Assembly: GCA_001801815.1 (NCBI GenBank)
Contig: MGXU01000010.1
Span: 186,001-250,000 of the forward strand
DNA length: 64,000 bases
Direction: 5' to 3'
Origin: Gammaproteobacteria bacterium RIFCSPHIGHO2_12_FULL_36_30
Lineage (GTDB): Bacteria; Pseudomonadota; Gammaproteobacteria; Coxiellales; Coxiellaceae
Shown here: positions 8,825 through 17,930 of the stretch, piece after piece
How positions within the stretch are numbered: position 1 is the stretch's first letter
How the letters are laid out: each line of letters begins with the position of its first letter
The notes under the pieces: generated by a model
Told to the model about the DNA's origin: nothing
Databases searched by the model: none
The model's input: the letters and a program-made list of their open reading frames with translations, nothing else
Program-made: the position numbers and the translations under genes

Positions 8825-9727
8825 ATGAGCACTAACCTAAATGAGTTTAAAGCACACTTTTTTGATGTTCCCATTGATTTATTCTGTGTGATCAATCAAA
8901 ACACGCATAAAATTTTAGAAGCCAATGTTGCATTTGAAACTATTTTGGGATGGTCAGTGAAAGATGTTGTTGGACAAACACTCGAAAAATTCACTACGTC
9001 GCCAACCGATATCGCGAATATTGAAAAAGCATTTTCAAAAATAAGATTGGGTATTCGCTCTATTACATTCGAAACAGAATTTCACACAAAAAATAATCTT
9101 GTGCGCTCCATTGATTGGAAATGTCATGTTGATATAGATAATCAACACATATTTGCAGTTGGACGCGATATTACTGCGCATAAAGAAGCACAAAAAGTAT
9201 TACTCGAACAATCACAAATTGATCCCATCACTGGCGTTACCAATCGACAAACATTTTTAACATTATTGAAAGGTGAGCTCAGCGGCGCTGCACGTCATCA
9301 TTATGCTGCTGCTATTATCATGGTTGATATAGATCATTTTCGAGATTACAACGAAAAGTATGGTATTCAAAAAGGCGATGAATGTTTACGTCAAGTTGCA
9401 ACTGCATTAAAAACATTTTTACGACGCAAAACAGATTTTTTAGCACGCTTTAAAAATGATGGTTTTGTTATTTTACTTCCGCATAATAATTTAGAAAAAG
9501 CGTTAAAAGCAGCAGAATATTTACGCGCGAATTTAGAAAAATTAAGCATACAACATCACAAAGATGCTACACATCGCGTTGTTACTATTTCACTTGGTGT
9601 TGCGGCAATTCCAGAAAATGCTACAAAAGAAATGGAAGCTGATATTGTATTAAGCGGCGTTGAACGTGCATTAAAAATCAGTCAGCAAAATGGTGGAAAT
9701 CAAGTTAATTTTGTTGAGAATTTGTAA
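8825..9727 (+). CDS. PAS-GGDEF protein with degenerate active site
   Basis: 300 residues, no membrane segment. A PAS domain (about 10-118, ending D-I-T-A-H-K-E-A) is followed by a GGDEF domain (about 128-298, starting D-P-I-T-G-V-T-N-R). The metal-binding D-I-D (168-170) is present. The signature that should read G-G-[DE]-E-F is K-N-D-G-F (210-214, in A-R-F-K-N-D-G-F-V). The glycine pair that contacts GTP and the catalytic Glu are replaced, so diguanylate cyclase activity is unlikely. It may act as a sensor or c-di-GMP/GTP-binding effector. A complete GGDEF-EAL protein is encoded at 55807-57888. Confidence 0.85.
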   Translation: MSTNLNEFKAHFFDVPIDLFCVINQNTHKILEANVAFETILGWSVKDVVGQTLEKFTTSPTDIANIEKAFSKIRLGIRSITFETEFHTKNNLVRSIDWKCHVDIDNQHIFAVGRDITAHKEAQKVLLEQSQIDPITGVTNRQTFLTLLKGELSGAARHHYAAAIIMVDIDHFRDYNEKYGIQKGDECLRQVATALKTFLRRKTDFLARFKNDGFVILLPHNNLEKALKAAEYLRANLEKLSIQHHKDATHRVVTISLGVAAIPENATKEMEADIVLSGVERALKISQQNGGNQVNFVENL

Positions 9728-9769
9728 ATTAACATATTGATTTTATTAATTAATATTTATTTAATATAA

Positions 9770-11083
9770 GTGTACTATAATGGCTGGATGAGATGCGGTC
9801 ATAAAGAAATATCATTTGCGTTTGTAATAGATTACTCCATGGGTCCAGATGGACAACTGGTTTGTTATGAAGTGCAAGACGCGATGTCTCAACTTTTTAA
9901 AAATGTATTCGACAAGAAAAAAACGCTCAAGGAAATACAGACACAAACAAGACACACACAATAGCAACAGTATTTTTCCAAGCGATATCAATCTGGGTTT
10001 GTATTAAATCTCGCAAATCAATTAAACAACAATAAGGCATTACAAAGAATATTACTGAAGAGCACACCATATGTTCCAAAATTCATGGTGATAGATTATG
10101 ACGTGGATCAAGAAAATTTCGCCACTGTGGAAAAATTTTTTTCAGTGGGTGAAAAAATTGTTGTGAAAGGGAATGGGTCAGATGGAAGAAAGAATTTTTT
10201 CATTGATCTTAGCAATCCGACTGATGTTCAAACAAAATTAAAGACATTACAAAATTGCAGAGGTGATTCTTTTGTCGCAGAAAAACAAATTATGCATGCA
10301 CCACTTCCCGAAGATGTCGCACGTTTTTCAGCACACGCACGTCTTGGTGTTTATTATCGAGACCTTGTTATTTTCAATCCATCAAATCAGACTGTCGAAT
10401 GCATTCCAGTCTATCGAAATATTTTAGATATTTTAGCGTCAACGGATAGCCACATCACTGATAGAAAAATTAATCTCGAAGAAACCGCTTTTATGCTTGA
10501 TCATTCGCCTGCTGAACTAAAAGAAATACAGACTCAGCATCGCGCATTGCATCCCGAATTTTACGCTGCAAAAGAAAGAGCATTTCTGAAAATTGGAGCA
10601 ACATTGCTAGAATACACTCAACAGAACCATCGGCCAATCGATATTCCAACTAGGGCTTTTTTTGAGTGGTATCATGATGGGCAAGATCAGTGGGAATATT
10701 ATCAATATTTTTTGCAAGTACAACGCGGTGAACAGAAACCAACAGGAAATGATGTATTTGACTTAAAACTTCTGGATTCACATGACAACATTGATAACCT
10801 CCAAGAAATATTATTAGATAAGAAAAAATCACTTCAAGACAGACATAGCGAATTTTTGCGCGAACTATATTTTCTCAGTCAAGTTGGTTATTCTCTTTAC
10901 TCAGCCCCCACAGAATTATTTTTTTTGTATTGTGCTGTAAAAATTGCAGCATTGGATAAACAATCGCCTTTACATGCACTATGGAAATCCCCTGGATTTT
11001 TTCAAGCACCAGCCGCAACAGACGTATTGCAAAATCTGGAACAGACAATGAATGAAATTCATAATAGTCATTTAAGACGGTAA
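9770..11083 (+). pseudogene. ATP-grasp-like hypothetical gene interrupted by an in-frame amber codon
   Basis: One continuous frame runs from 9770 (GTG; ATG at 9788) to 11083, broken only by TAG at 9962-9964. The codons between that TAG and the ATG at 10085 are open, in the same frame, and read as normal protein (Q-Q-Y-F-S-K-R-Y-Q-S-G-F-V-L-N). The 64-residue and 332-residue pieces are therefore parts of one protein of about 437 residues. F-V-I-D-Y before the break and the glycine-rich V-V-K-G-N-G-S-D-G-R-K-N after it recall ATP-grasp nucleotide-binding loops, but the family is not firmly recognised. TATAAT at 9776 lies inside the apparent start, so the 5' end may also be missing. The 3' end overlaps the convergent lipoprotein gene by 12 bases. 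Alternatives are a sequencing error (CAG to TAG), readthrough, or reinitiation at 10085. Confidence 0.6.
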
Positions 11084-11695
11084 TTTCATGCTCGCTCGCT
11101 CCGCTACAAATCTCGCAATCTGATTTACAATACGATGCGCAGCAGCATTTGTCGCGAGCACGCCAGCGTAAGGATTATTATCTGGCGCAGGAATAACTGC
11201 TTCAAACACACGACTTGCAATCACACGATCAGTTGCAGTATTAATTAATGTTGCTTCCATTGTTAATCGCACGCGACTCACCGGTTGCAAAAATTCTTGT
11301 TGCAATGTTAATAATTGTGTATTGAGCTGATAATTTGCAACACCCGAAAAAGGTGATGTCACAACTGCACGAAAATCACCTGTTGCGCGCAATCGATTCG
11401 CTATTAACGGCAATAATAATTGTGCGGGCGGCGCAATCCAACTGTGATCTGCAAATGCGCGCAATTGATATGGAATCGTTACATAAATCATTGCAGCAGA
11501 ATTATAACCCGGCGACGCAATCGGTGTTGTCACTAAAATTGTTTTACGCGAAAAAGTTTTTGGCGCAACAATTGTTTTTTTCGGCCAATTAGTAATTGTG
11601 TAAGTTGATAATGGTGCTGTTGGAATTGGTGAAAGTGAGCAGCTTGCTAAAAAAATTGTAGTGAGAAATAAAAGTATTGTTGTAATGGTTTTCAT
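11072..11695 (-). CDS. ABC-type transport auxiliary lipoprotein of the MCE system
   Basis: 207 residues with a lipoprotein signal ending in L-A-S-C-S (Cys about residue 19). The rest fits the ABC-transport auxiliary lipoprotein family (PqiC/DUF330-like): Y-T-I-T-N-W-P at the start of the mature part, I-L-V-T-T-P-I-A-S-P-G-Y-N-S-A-A-M-I-Y, and D-H-S-W-I-A-P-P-A-Q-L-L-L-P. It is the last gene of the permease-ATPase-MCE-lipoprotein series. It probably bridges the MCE protein to the outer membrane in phospholipid transport. A REP separates it from the MCE gene. Confidence 0.8.
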   Translation of the reverse strand: MKTITTILLFLTTIFLASCSLSPIPTAPLSTYTITNWPKKTIVAPKTFSRKTILVTTPIASPGYNSAAMIYVTIPYQLRAFADHSWIAPPAQLLLPLIANRLRATGDFRAVVTSPFSGVANYQLNTQLLTLQQEFLQPVSRVRLTMEATLINTATDRVIASRVFEAVIPAPDNNPYAGVLATNAAAHRIVNQIARFVAERASMKLPS

Positions 11696-11739
11696 TCTAA
11701 CCTCAAAAAAACTTACTAATAAATAAAATAATAAATTAA

Positions 11740-11821
11740 AAATTTGTCGTTGTTAGATAGCTCACTGCAAAACGCCCTTGTTCCGTGAGCTGCGCTCACT
11801 TCAACGCGGGCTTCTGTAATA
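11740..11821. repeat. REP-like element, copy 2 (inside the MCE operon)
   Basis: The core 11761-11820 is nearly identical to copy 1, including GTGAGC-TGC-GCTCAC. The preceding bases TTTGTCGTTGTTAGATAG are also partly conserved in front of the copies at 44872 and 55699, so the element extends to about 80 bp. It ends directly at the MCE gene stop codon. Confidence 0.85.
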
Positions 11822-12745
11822 TCATTCCCCTGGTCCCAACGGCTCTGGCGCTTTTCCACGCACCAACATGCTTGGATTACGCTGTAATTCATCTGTTAAT
11901 TGATTCATGCTCATCGTCGCTTGTGATAAATGTGATAATGCTTGTTGTGCACTTGGTATCACTTGATTTGAAAAATTATGAATCGCCGCTTGCCCATTTT
12001 GCATTGTTTGGTCGATTGTGTCGGTTGCTTTTGTCATATGTAAAGTCAATGTTTGTATCGATGATAATGTTTTGCGTAATTGTTTCACTGTTTCTGGAAA
12101 ATGATTGCTCGCTTCTGACATATTCGCCAATGTATTATCCAGTGATTGCATTGTGTTTGTAAAATCAGCTGAATTATCTGCCATCACTTTCGTTATTTGT
12201 GAAATATTTTTTAATGATGATGTAATGGATTCTTGATTTTCTTTATCTAATAATTCCGCAATGCTTGCACTTAAATTTTGAATGTCTTTTGTTACTTCGG
12301 GTAAAACAGTACTTAATTGCATTAATAAAGATGGTTTGGATGGAATAACGGGATAAGGTTCGCCAGCGGTTGCGGTAAGTAATGGCGCAGTTTCTGTTTC
12401 CGCTTTTAAATTTACATACACAACACCTGTGATACCTTGTTCATTTAAAATTGCATACGTGCTAGTTGTAATGCGCACATCCGGTGCAATGCCTAATTTT
12501 AATTTTACTAATTTCGGATTATGCGCGTCTAAATTAATTGCTTGTACATACCCTACTTTCACCCCATTAAATCGCACAGGACTTTCAACACTTAATCCTG
12601 TCACATTTTCATGCACGTAAACTAAATATGTTGAATAATGTTTATTACCACTCATTGTGCTTAGCCAAAAAATAGTAATCGCTAAAAATGCAGAGAGCAC
12701 GACGACAAAAAAGCCGACGGCAGTGTAATTCACTTTACCCTGCAT
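11822..12745 (-). CDS. MCE/MlaD-family substrate-binding protein
   Basis: 307 residues. An N-terminal membrane anchor (about 9-30) is followed by one MCE domain (about 38-120: V-H-E-N-V-T-G-L-S-V-E-S-P-V-R-F-N-G-V-K-V-G-Y-V). A long helical C-terminal half has repeated Ser/Asn/Thr-rich heptads (about 150-290). MCE proteins form hexameric rings that carry lipids across the periplasm. The start overlaps the ATPase gene by 11 bases. The length and helical tail resemble the PqiB/Mce-type more than the short MlaD of E. coli. Confidence 0.9.
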   Translation of the reverse strand: MQGKVNYTAVGFFVVVLSAFLAITIFWLSTMSGNKHYSTYLVYVHENVTGLSVESPVRFNGVKVGYVQAINLDAHNPKLVKLKLGIAPDVRITTSTYAILNEQGITGVVYVNLKAETETAPLLTATAGEPYPVIPSKPSLLMQLSTVLPEVTKDIQNLSASIAELLDKENQESITSSLKNISQITKVMADNSADFTNTMQSLDNTLANMSEASNHFPETVKQLRKTLSSIQTLTLHMTKATDTIDQTMQNGQAAIHNFSNQVIPSAQQALSHLSQATMSMNQLTDELQRNPSMLVRGKAPEPLGPGE

Positions 12746-13499
12746 GTTGATCTCCCTGCGAACGATGTCCGCTAAAATAAGATTGTATCGCAGGATGAGT
12801 GTTTTTGTGTAGCATCTCCATCGGTTGATCCGCTAAAACTTTCCCTTCACCTAAAAAAAGCACGCGATCAGGAACATACCACAATGTATCTAAATCATGC
12901 GTAACCATTACAAACGTTAATCCTAAATTTTTTCGCATATCCAGCATTAAATCATCTAAATCACCTGCACTTTTTGGATCTAATCCTGCAGTCGGTTCAT
13001 CTAAAAAAATTAATTCTGGATCAAGTGCAATTGCGCGCGCTAATGCTGCGCGTTTTTTCATTCCACCGCTTAATTCAGATGGATATTTATATGCAGCATC
13101 AGGTTCCAATCCACTCATTGCAATTTTTAAATGCGCTAATTCTATTTTTGAAGAATGTGATAATGCAGCATATTCATCTAATAAATACATAATATTTTCA
13201 AGCACCGTTAACGAACTAAATAATGCGCCACCTTGAAACATCACGCCCCATCTTTTTTGCACTTCCAATAATTCTTTTTCTGAAGCATGCACAACATCAG
13301 TTCCAAAAACAGAAACATTGCCACCTGTTGGTATTAATAATCTTAAAATACTGCGTAATAAAGTTGTTTTTCCGCAACCGCTTCCGCCGATAATCGCAAT
13401 AATTTCTTGTGGCTTTACAGAAAAAGTAACATCTTTGTGAACCCATGTTCCACCAAGATTATTTTTTAAATGTTCAACTTGGATTATGTTGTCAGTCAC
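12735..13499 (-). CDS. MCE-transporter ATPase (MlaF-like)
   Basis: 254 residues. Walker A is G-G-S-G-C-G-K-T-T, the ABC signature is E-L-S-G-G-M-K-K-R (the LSGGM form typical of MlaF), Walker B is L-I-F-L-D-E-P, and the H-loop is V-T-H-D. It powers lipid transport with the permease encoded directly upstream, whose stop codon abuts its start codon. C-terminal to the H-loop it keeps the short MlaF-like tail. Confidence 0.93.
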   Translation of the reverse strand: MTDNIIQVEHLKNNLGGTWVHKDVTFSVKPQEIIAIIGGSGCGKTTLLRSILRLLIPTGGNVSVFGTDVVHASEKELLEVQKRWGVMFQGGALFSSLTVLENIMYLLDEYAALSHSSKIELAHLKIAMSGLEPDAAYKYPSELSGGMKKRAALARAIALDPELIFLDEPTAGLDPKSAGDLDDLMLDMRKNLGLTFVMVTHDLDTLWYVPDRVLFLGEGKVLADQPMEMLHKNTHPAIQSYFSGHRSQGDQHAG

Positions 13500-14633
13500 T
13501 CAAATATCCATCCAATTAAATAAAATAGAAAATAATCCATCCGCCAAAATAATTAAAAATATTGCTTGCACCGCAGCTTTTGTTGTTCGCTCACCGACAC
13601 TTTGTGCGCTGCCTTCCGCTTGAAATCCTTGATAACATCCAATGCCTGCAATAATTAATGCAAACACAGGAGTTTTTACTAAACCAATATACAAATGTTT
13701 TATCGCAACTTCTGCTTTAAAACGCTCTAAAAATGCAGTGAAACTAATTCCCGCCATACTTTTTGCAATCACCATGCTGCCAAATAAACCAAAAATATTT
13801 CCCCACATCACAAGTAATGGCAGCGCAATTAATAAACCCATTATTTTTGGTAAAACTAATCTTTCGATCGGCGACATCCCCATTGTTTGCAGCGCATCAA
13901 TTTCTTCATTTACTTTCATTGTTCCCAATAATGCTGCAAAAGAAGTGCTTGTGCGTCCTGCAATAATCACAGAACAAATCAGCGGAGAAAATTCTCGCAA
14001 AATTGCAACGCCCGATAAATCGACCATGTAAACATTCGCGCCATACGTTCGCAGCTGCACGCCCAATTGATACGCAACAACAACGCCGATTAAAAACATC
14101 ATCACAGCAATAATGGGCAGCGCGCGATAACCGCCGACATCAATTTCATGAACAACGGAACGCCACTGAATTCGGAATGGTTTTTGAATAAGATTTAAAA
14201 TATTAACAAAAATTTGTCCGAGAAAAGTGAATAAACTTAACGTGTGATTAAAGACATTAATCGTTGCAATCCCAACACGATAAAACCAATTGTAATGCGG
14301 AATAATAATTGGTTTCGATTCAACGATCGCTTCTTTTTGCGTCACGACTTTTAAAAGCGATTGAAAATTTTCATTTAGCCCATCGATTTTTACTTGAATA
14401 TTTTCATTATTAAGTTTTTTTTGAATATTAAATAATAAAAATGCGCCGGCGGTATCCATCTGCGTAATTTGTGTTGCGTCGATAAGTTGAATAATAGAAT
14501 TTGTTGTAATTAATTTTTCTATCCACGCATCTGCAAAACTGACATCACCAATTAACCAACTGCCTTTTAGCGACAATACTGCGCCTTGATGAGTTAATTC
14601 AACGGAAGCAAAATGATCTGCTTGCTGCGACAT
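13500..14633 (-). CDS. STAS-MlaE fusion permease of the MCE transporter
   Basis: 377 residues from the ATG at 14633; an in-frame ATG at 14663 would add ten residues. The N-terminal 100 residues form a STAS-like domain (G-S-W-L-I-G-D-V and I-D-A-T-Q-I-T-Q-M-D-T-A-G-A-F-L-L). In E. coli this function is a separate protein, MlaB. The rest is an MlaE permease with about five membrane segments and the conserved E-F-S-P-L-I-C-S-V-I-I-A-G-R and E-E-I-D-A-L-Q-T-M-G-M-S-P motifs. It is the first gene of the transporter operon, starting just downstream of the tRNA cluster on the same strand. Confidence 0.9.
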   Translation of the reverse strand: MSQQADHFASVELTHQGAVLSLKGSWLIGDVSFADAWIEKLITTNSIIQLIDATQITQMDTAGAFLLFNIQKKLNNENIQVKIDGLNENFQSLLKVVTQKEAIVESKPIIIPHYNWFYRVGIATINVFNHTLSLFTFLGQIFVNILNLIQKPFRIQWRSVVHEIDVGGYRALPIIAVMMFLIGVVVAYQLGVQLRTYGANVYMVDLSGVAILREFSPLICSVIIAGRTSTSFAALLGTMKVNEEIDALQTMGMSPIERLVLPKIMGLLIALPLLVMWGNIFGLFGSMVIAKSMAGISFTAFLERFKAEVAIKHLYIGLVKTPVFALIIAGIGCYQGFQAEGSAQSVGERTTKAAVQAIFLIILADGLFSILFNWMDI

Positions 14634-14687
14634 GGAACATCCCATTAACACAATGTAGAGCAATAGATTGATTGTACACTAAAAAAA

Positions 14688-14764
14688 TGGGGTGGACGAT
14701 GGGGATCGAACCCACGACAACCAGAGTCACAGTCCGGGGCTCTACCAACTGAGCTACGTCCACC
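14688..14764 (-). tRNA. tRNA-His (anticodon GUG)
   Basis: Minus strand. The acceptor stem GTGGACG/CGTCCAC carries the extra G(-1) opposite C73 that marks tRNA-His. The anticodon loop CTGTGAC gives GUG. CCA is encoded (14688-14690 on the complement), unlike its neighbours. Confidence 0.96.
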
Positions 14765-14777
14765 ATGAAAACATTAA

Positions 14778-14851
14778 TGCGCCTGACAGGACTCGAACCT
14801 GTTACCACCGGCTTAGAAGGCCGGTGCTCTATCCAGATGAGCTACAGGCGC
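14778..14851 (-). tRNA. tRNA-Arg (anticodon UCU)
   Basis: Minus strand. Acceptor stem GCGCCTG/CAGGCGC, anticodon stem-loop CCGGC-CTTCTAA-GCCGG, T arm with GTTCGAGTC, discriminator A. CCA is not encoded. Decodes AGA/AGG. Confidence 0.96.
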
Positions 14852-14888
14852 GGCTCTTGGCACTGGTCACACACACTAATCATTAAAA

Positions 14889-14962
14889 TCGGGGTAGAGA
14901 GATTCGAACTCCCGACATTCTGCTCCCAAAGCAGACGCGCTACCAGACTGCGCTATACCCCG
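14889..14962 (-). tRNA. tRNA-Pro (anticodon UGG)
   Basis: Minus strand. Acceptor stem CGGGGTA/TACCCCG, anticodon stem-loop CTGC-TTTGGGA-GCAG, T arm with GTTCGAATC, discriminator A. CCA is not encoded. It is the first of the Pro-Arg-His tRNA series, probably one transcript. Confidence 0.96.
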
Positions 14963-15062
14963 AAGGCATGAATGATACTTGTGGTCGATAAAAACGTCAA
15001 ATGAAAATTCGTTAACTGTCTTGTATCTTAAATTACTTACACTTACACTTGCAAAATAACTG

Positions 15063-15080
15063 TAACGGTTAACGGATAAT
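15063..15080. repeat. GGATAACGG-type repeat, minimal form before dapD
   Basis: TAACGGTTAACGGATAAT, two units of the repeat family seen at 2525, 5150, 6516 and 46351. It ends six bases before the dapD start codon and puts GGA ten bases upstream of the ATG. Confidence 0.5.
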
Positions 15081-15086
15081 ACAAAC

Positions 15087-15902
15087 ATGAAAGCTCTGCA
15101 AACAACCATCGAAAATGCATTCACCAATCGCGATCAAATATCTCCAAAAAATGTTTCTGATGAAATCAAAGATGCAATTGATGAAACAATAAAATTATTA
15201 GATTGCGGAAAAATTCGCGTTGCAGAAAAAATAAATAATCAATGGATCACACACGAATGGATTAAAAAAGCGGTATTATTATTTTTTAAAACACATGACA
15301 ATAAAATAATGCAAGATGGCGTCACACAATTTTTTGATAAAATACCATTGAAATTTCAAAATATTTCCGCAACACAAATGCGCGAAAATAAAATTCGCAT
15401 TGTACCGCCCGCTTTTGCACGCACCGGCGCATATATTGCAGAAAATACAATATTAATGCCAAGCTATATTAACATCGGCGCATATGTTGATTCAGGAACA
15501 TTAGTTGATACATGGTCGACAATCGGTTCATGCGCGCAAATTGGAAAAAATGTGCATATTTCCGGTGGCGTTGGAATTGGTGGCGTACTCGAACCATTAC
15601 AAGCAAATCCAACTATTATCGAAGACAATTGTTTTATCGGCGCACGATCAGAAATTGTTGAAGGTGTCATTGTTGAAACAGGCGCAGTGATTTCCATGGG
15701 TGTTTTTATAGGACAAAGTACGCCAATTTATAATCGCGTCACTGATGAAATTATTTATGGAAAAATTCCGGCGTATTCAGTTGTGATTTCTGGAACATTA
15801 CCATCGGATGATAAAAAATATTCGAAATATTGCGCGGTCATTATCAAACAAGTTGACGAAAAAACACGCGCAAAGACTAGTATTAATGACTTGCTCCGTT
15901 AA
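15087..15902 (+). CDS. dapD: Tetrahydrodipicolinate N-succinyltransferase
   Basis: 271 residues, family length about 274. It makes N-succinyl-2-amino-6-ketopimelate from tetrahydrodipicolinate and succinyl-CoA in the diaminopimelate/lysine pathway. A helical N-terminal domain is followed by a left-handed beta-helix with hexapeptide repeats (about 95-240: [12 protein letters not shown] and V-G-I-G-G-V-L-E-P). The [11 protein letters not shown] stretch of the active site is also present. dapE lies about 500 bases downstream and dapA at 30532, so three steps of the succinylase branch are in this window. The 3' end overlaps the convergent gene by four bases. Confidence 0.97.
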   Translation: MKALQTTIENAFTNRDQISPKNVSDEIKDAIDETIKLLDCGKIRVAEKINNQWITHEWIKKAVLLFFKTHDNKIMQDGVTQFFDKIPLKFQNISATQMRENKIRIVPPAFARTGAYIAENTILMPSYINIGAYVDSGTLVDTWSTIGSCAQIGKNVHISGGVGIGGVLEPLQANPTIIEDNCFIGARSEIVEGVIVETGAVISMGVFIGQSTPIYNRVTDEIIYGKIPAYSVVISGTLPSDDKKYSKYCAVIIKQVDEKTRAKTSINDLLR

Positions 15903-16291
15903 GGTGTTGGCAGAGAAGGTGTTTCTGGTAATTCACAACCTGCGCATCCACGTAAAACAGCCATTGCATACATTCCAAACTTACCAACAAAACTACTTGG
16001 TAATTGTGGCAATAAATCACCCGCATTTTGACAATATTGATACAGTTGTTTAATAAGTGCAATCTCTGATGAAGAAAATCCAGTTGTAATTCCATTTGCA
16101 ATAGCGTGCATCGCACACTGAAGAACACGCATATTGTGACAGAAAAATTCTACGCTTTCATCCGTTGGAACAGGACAAACACCCGGCGCTTCTTGTGTTG
16201 CAGATTGCGACAAATAGTATCCCAAAGCAAGACTAGCAAAGCCTGCCGCAAAAGCAATTTTCTTAAAGTTATTGTTGAATCTTTCTCTCAT
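15899..16291 (-). CDS. Small membrane-anchored or secreted protein of unknown function
   Basis: 130 residues. A basic start ([11 protein letters not shown]) and a hydrophobic segment (about 12-28) suggest a signal anchor. The remainder has six Cys (P-G-V-C-P, F-F-C-H, L-Q-C-A, Y-C-Q, G-C-A-G-C) and a Pro-rich end, so a disulfide-bonded periplasmic domain is possible. It is convergent with dapD and divergent from dapE. No family is recognised. Confidence 0.5.
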   Translation of the reverse strand: MRERFNNNFKKIAFAAGFASLALGYYLSQSATQEAPGVCPVPTDESVEFFCHNMRVLQCAMHAIANGITTGFSSSEIALIKQLYQYCQNAGDLLPQLPSSFVGKFGMYAMAVLRGCAGCELPETPSLPTP

Positions 16292-16416
16292 ATTTCATCA
16301 CCTCAAAAAAATGTATTTAAATTTGTTAGGATTTTATACGCTTGGATTTTACCAAAGTCAATTTTCTTGCAGTAAAAACACTTCTGCTTTACGCTGTAAT
16401 CATTTAAAAACTGTAT

Positions 16417-17562
16417 ATGGGAAAAAATATGTCCGAAACGCTAAATCTTGCGCAACAGTTAATTAACATTTCATCCGTCACGCCGCACGACAACGGCTGT
16501 CAAAAAATATTAATCGATCGATTAAAAAAAATCGGTTTTGAAATTACTGAATTAAATTCTAACGGCACAAATAATTTTTTTGCAACGCACGGGACTGGCG
16601 AAAAATTATTTTGTTTTTCAGGACACACTGATGTTGTCCCGCCTGGCGATTTATCGGAATGGCATTCATCACCATTTGAAGCTGAGGTGCGCGATGGAAA
16701 ATTATTTGGTCGCGGTGCTGCTGATATGAAAAGTGCACTCGCTGCAATGATTGTTGCAACCGAAAAATTTATTTCAAAAAATAAAAATCATTCGGGAAAA
16801 ATAGGATTTTTAATTACGAGTGACGAAGAAGGCTCCGGAAAAGACGGCACAATAAAAATTGTTGAACACTTACAAAAAAATAATATTAAATTAAATTATT
16901 GTTTAATTGGTGAAGCAACGAGTAATAAAAAATTAGGCGATGTGATTAAAGTTGGACGACGCGGTTCATTGCACGGCGAATTAACGGTGCATGGAAAACA
17001 AGGTCACATCGCCTATCCACATTTAGCAATTAATCCTATTCACCGCAGTTTTCAAGCATTAGATCATTTAACAAAAATAGAATGGGATAAAAAAACAGAT
17101 TTATTTTCGCCGACGAGTTTTCAAATTTATAATATTAATGCGGACACTGGCGCAAATAATATTATTCCGGGCTCACTCACTGCGCGATTTAATTTTCGTT
17201 ATTCGCCAGAAAGTACTGCTGAATCATTGCAAAAAAAAGTTGAAAAAGTTTTTGAAGAACATCAGTTGGAATACGATATAAAATGGAATCATTCTAGCAA
17301 ACCATTTCACAGCAAATCGGGCGCATTAACTAAAGCTTGTTGCGATTCTATTTTGCACTTATGTAACGTTACAACAGAACAAAATACAACGGGCGGCACA
17401 TCCGACGGAAGATTTATTGCTGCAACGGGCGCTGAAATTGTTGAGCTTGGACTTCGCAATGAAAGTATTCATCATGTTGATGAAAATACGGATTTAAATG
17501 ATTTGGAAAAATTAACCGCGCTATATGAAAATATTCTGGAAAAAATAATGAATCGCGTGTGA
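16417..17562 (+). CDS. dapE: Succinyl-diaminopimelate desuccinylase
   Basis: 381 residues; the ATG at 16429 (M-S-E-T-L-N-L-A-Q-Q-L) is an equally plausible start. A zinc-dependent M20 peptidase-family enzyme that removes succinate from N-succinyl-LL-diaminopimelate. Visible metal and catalytic motifs: F-S-G-H-T-D-V-V-P-P-G (zinc His and catalytic Asp), G-R-G-A-A-D-M-K-S (bridging Asp), T-S-D-E-E-G-S-G (catalytic and zinc Glu), G-E-A-T-S, and the late N-T-T-G-G-T-S-D-G-R-F and S-I-H-H-V-D-E motifs. The dimerisation lid lies between about 180 and 290. Confidence 0.97.
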   Translation: MGKNMSETLNLAQQLINISSVTPHDNGCQKILIDRLKKIGFEITELNSNGTNNFFATHGTGEKLFCFSGHTDVVPPGDLSEWHSSPFEAEVRDGKLFGRGAADMKSALAAMIVATEKFISKNKNHSGKIGFLITSDEEGSGKDGTIKIVEHLQKNNIKLNYCLIGEATSNKKLGDVIKVGRRGSLHGELTVHGKQGHIAYPHLAINPIHRSFQALDHLTKIEWDKKTDLFSPTSFQIYNINADTGANNIIPGSLTARFNFRYSPESTAESLQKKVEKVFEEHQLEYDIKWNHSSKPFHSKSGALTKACCDSILHLCNVTTEQNTTGGTSDGRFIAATGAEIVELGLRNESIHHVDENTDLNDLEKLTALYENILEKIMNRV

Positions 17563-17594
17563 CAAGATACATCAACCTATGAAATTTATAACAC

Positions 17595-17930
17595 TTAAGT
17601 CATCGCGGTTATAACTCGAAATGATCCGCAGTGTCTTCGTTTTTTTGATTGCTTGATAATAATGTCGACATCTTGATTCAACAAATTTAAATATCTCACT
17701 AACCTTTCAATTGAAAATGATGATAAACGACCGCGATTTAATAATGATATTTTAGATTGATCTGCTTCCAGAATTTTCGCCGCATCTTTTTGCTTTAATT
17801 TTTTCTTTTTTAAAATTTGATTTATTTTTAATGCAAGTTTTGCTTTCACTAATCTTTCTTCAGCGTTGGGCAAGCCTAAATCTGCAAATACATTTTTTGA
17901 TCCGACATGATAGCCTTTACTATTCATCAC
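17595..17930 (-). CDS. HigA-like XRE-family antitoxin
   Basis: 111 residues with a helix-turn-helix of the XRE type (about 38-92: L-A-L-K-I-N-Q-I-L-K-K-K-K-L-K-Q, then A-A-K-I-L-E-A-D-Q-S-K-I-S). The start overlaps the end of the toxin gene in an ATGA. It follows the toxin, the reverse of the usual antitoxin-first order and typical of HigBA and RelE/XRE pairs. It would neutralise the toxin and repress transcription at the palindrome at 18305-18324. Confidence 0.85.
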   Translation of the reverse strand: MMNSKGYHVGSKNVFADLGLPNAEERLVKAKLALKINQILKKKKLKQKDAAKILEADQSKISLLNRGRLSSFSIERLVRYLNLLNQDVDIIIKQSKKRRHCGSFRVITAMT

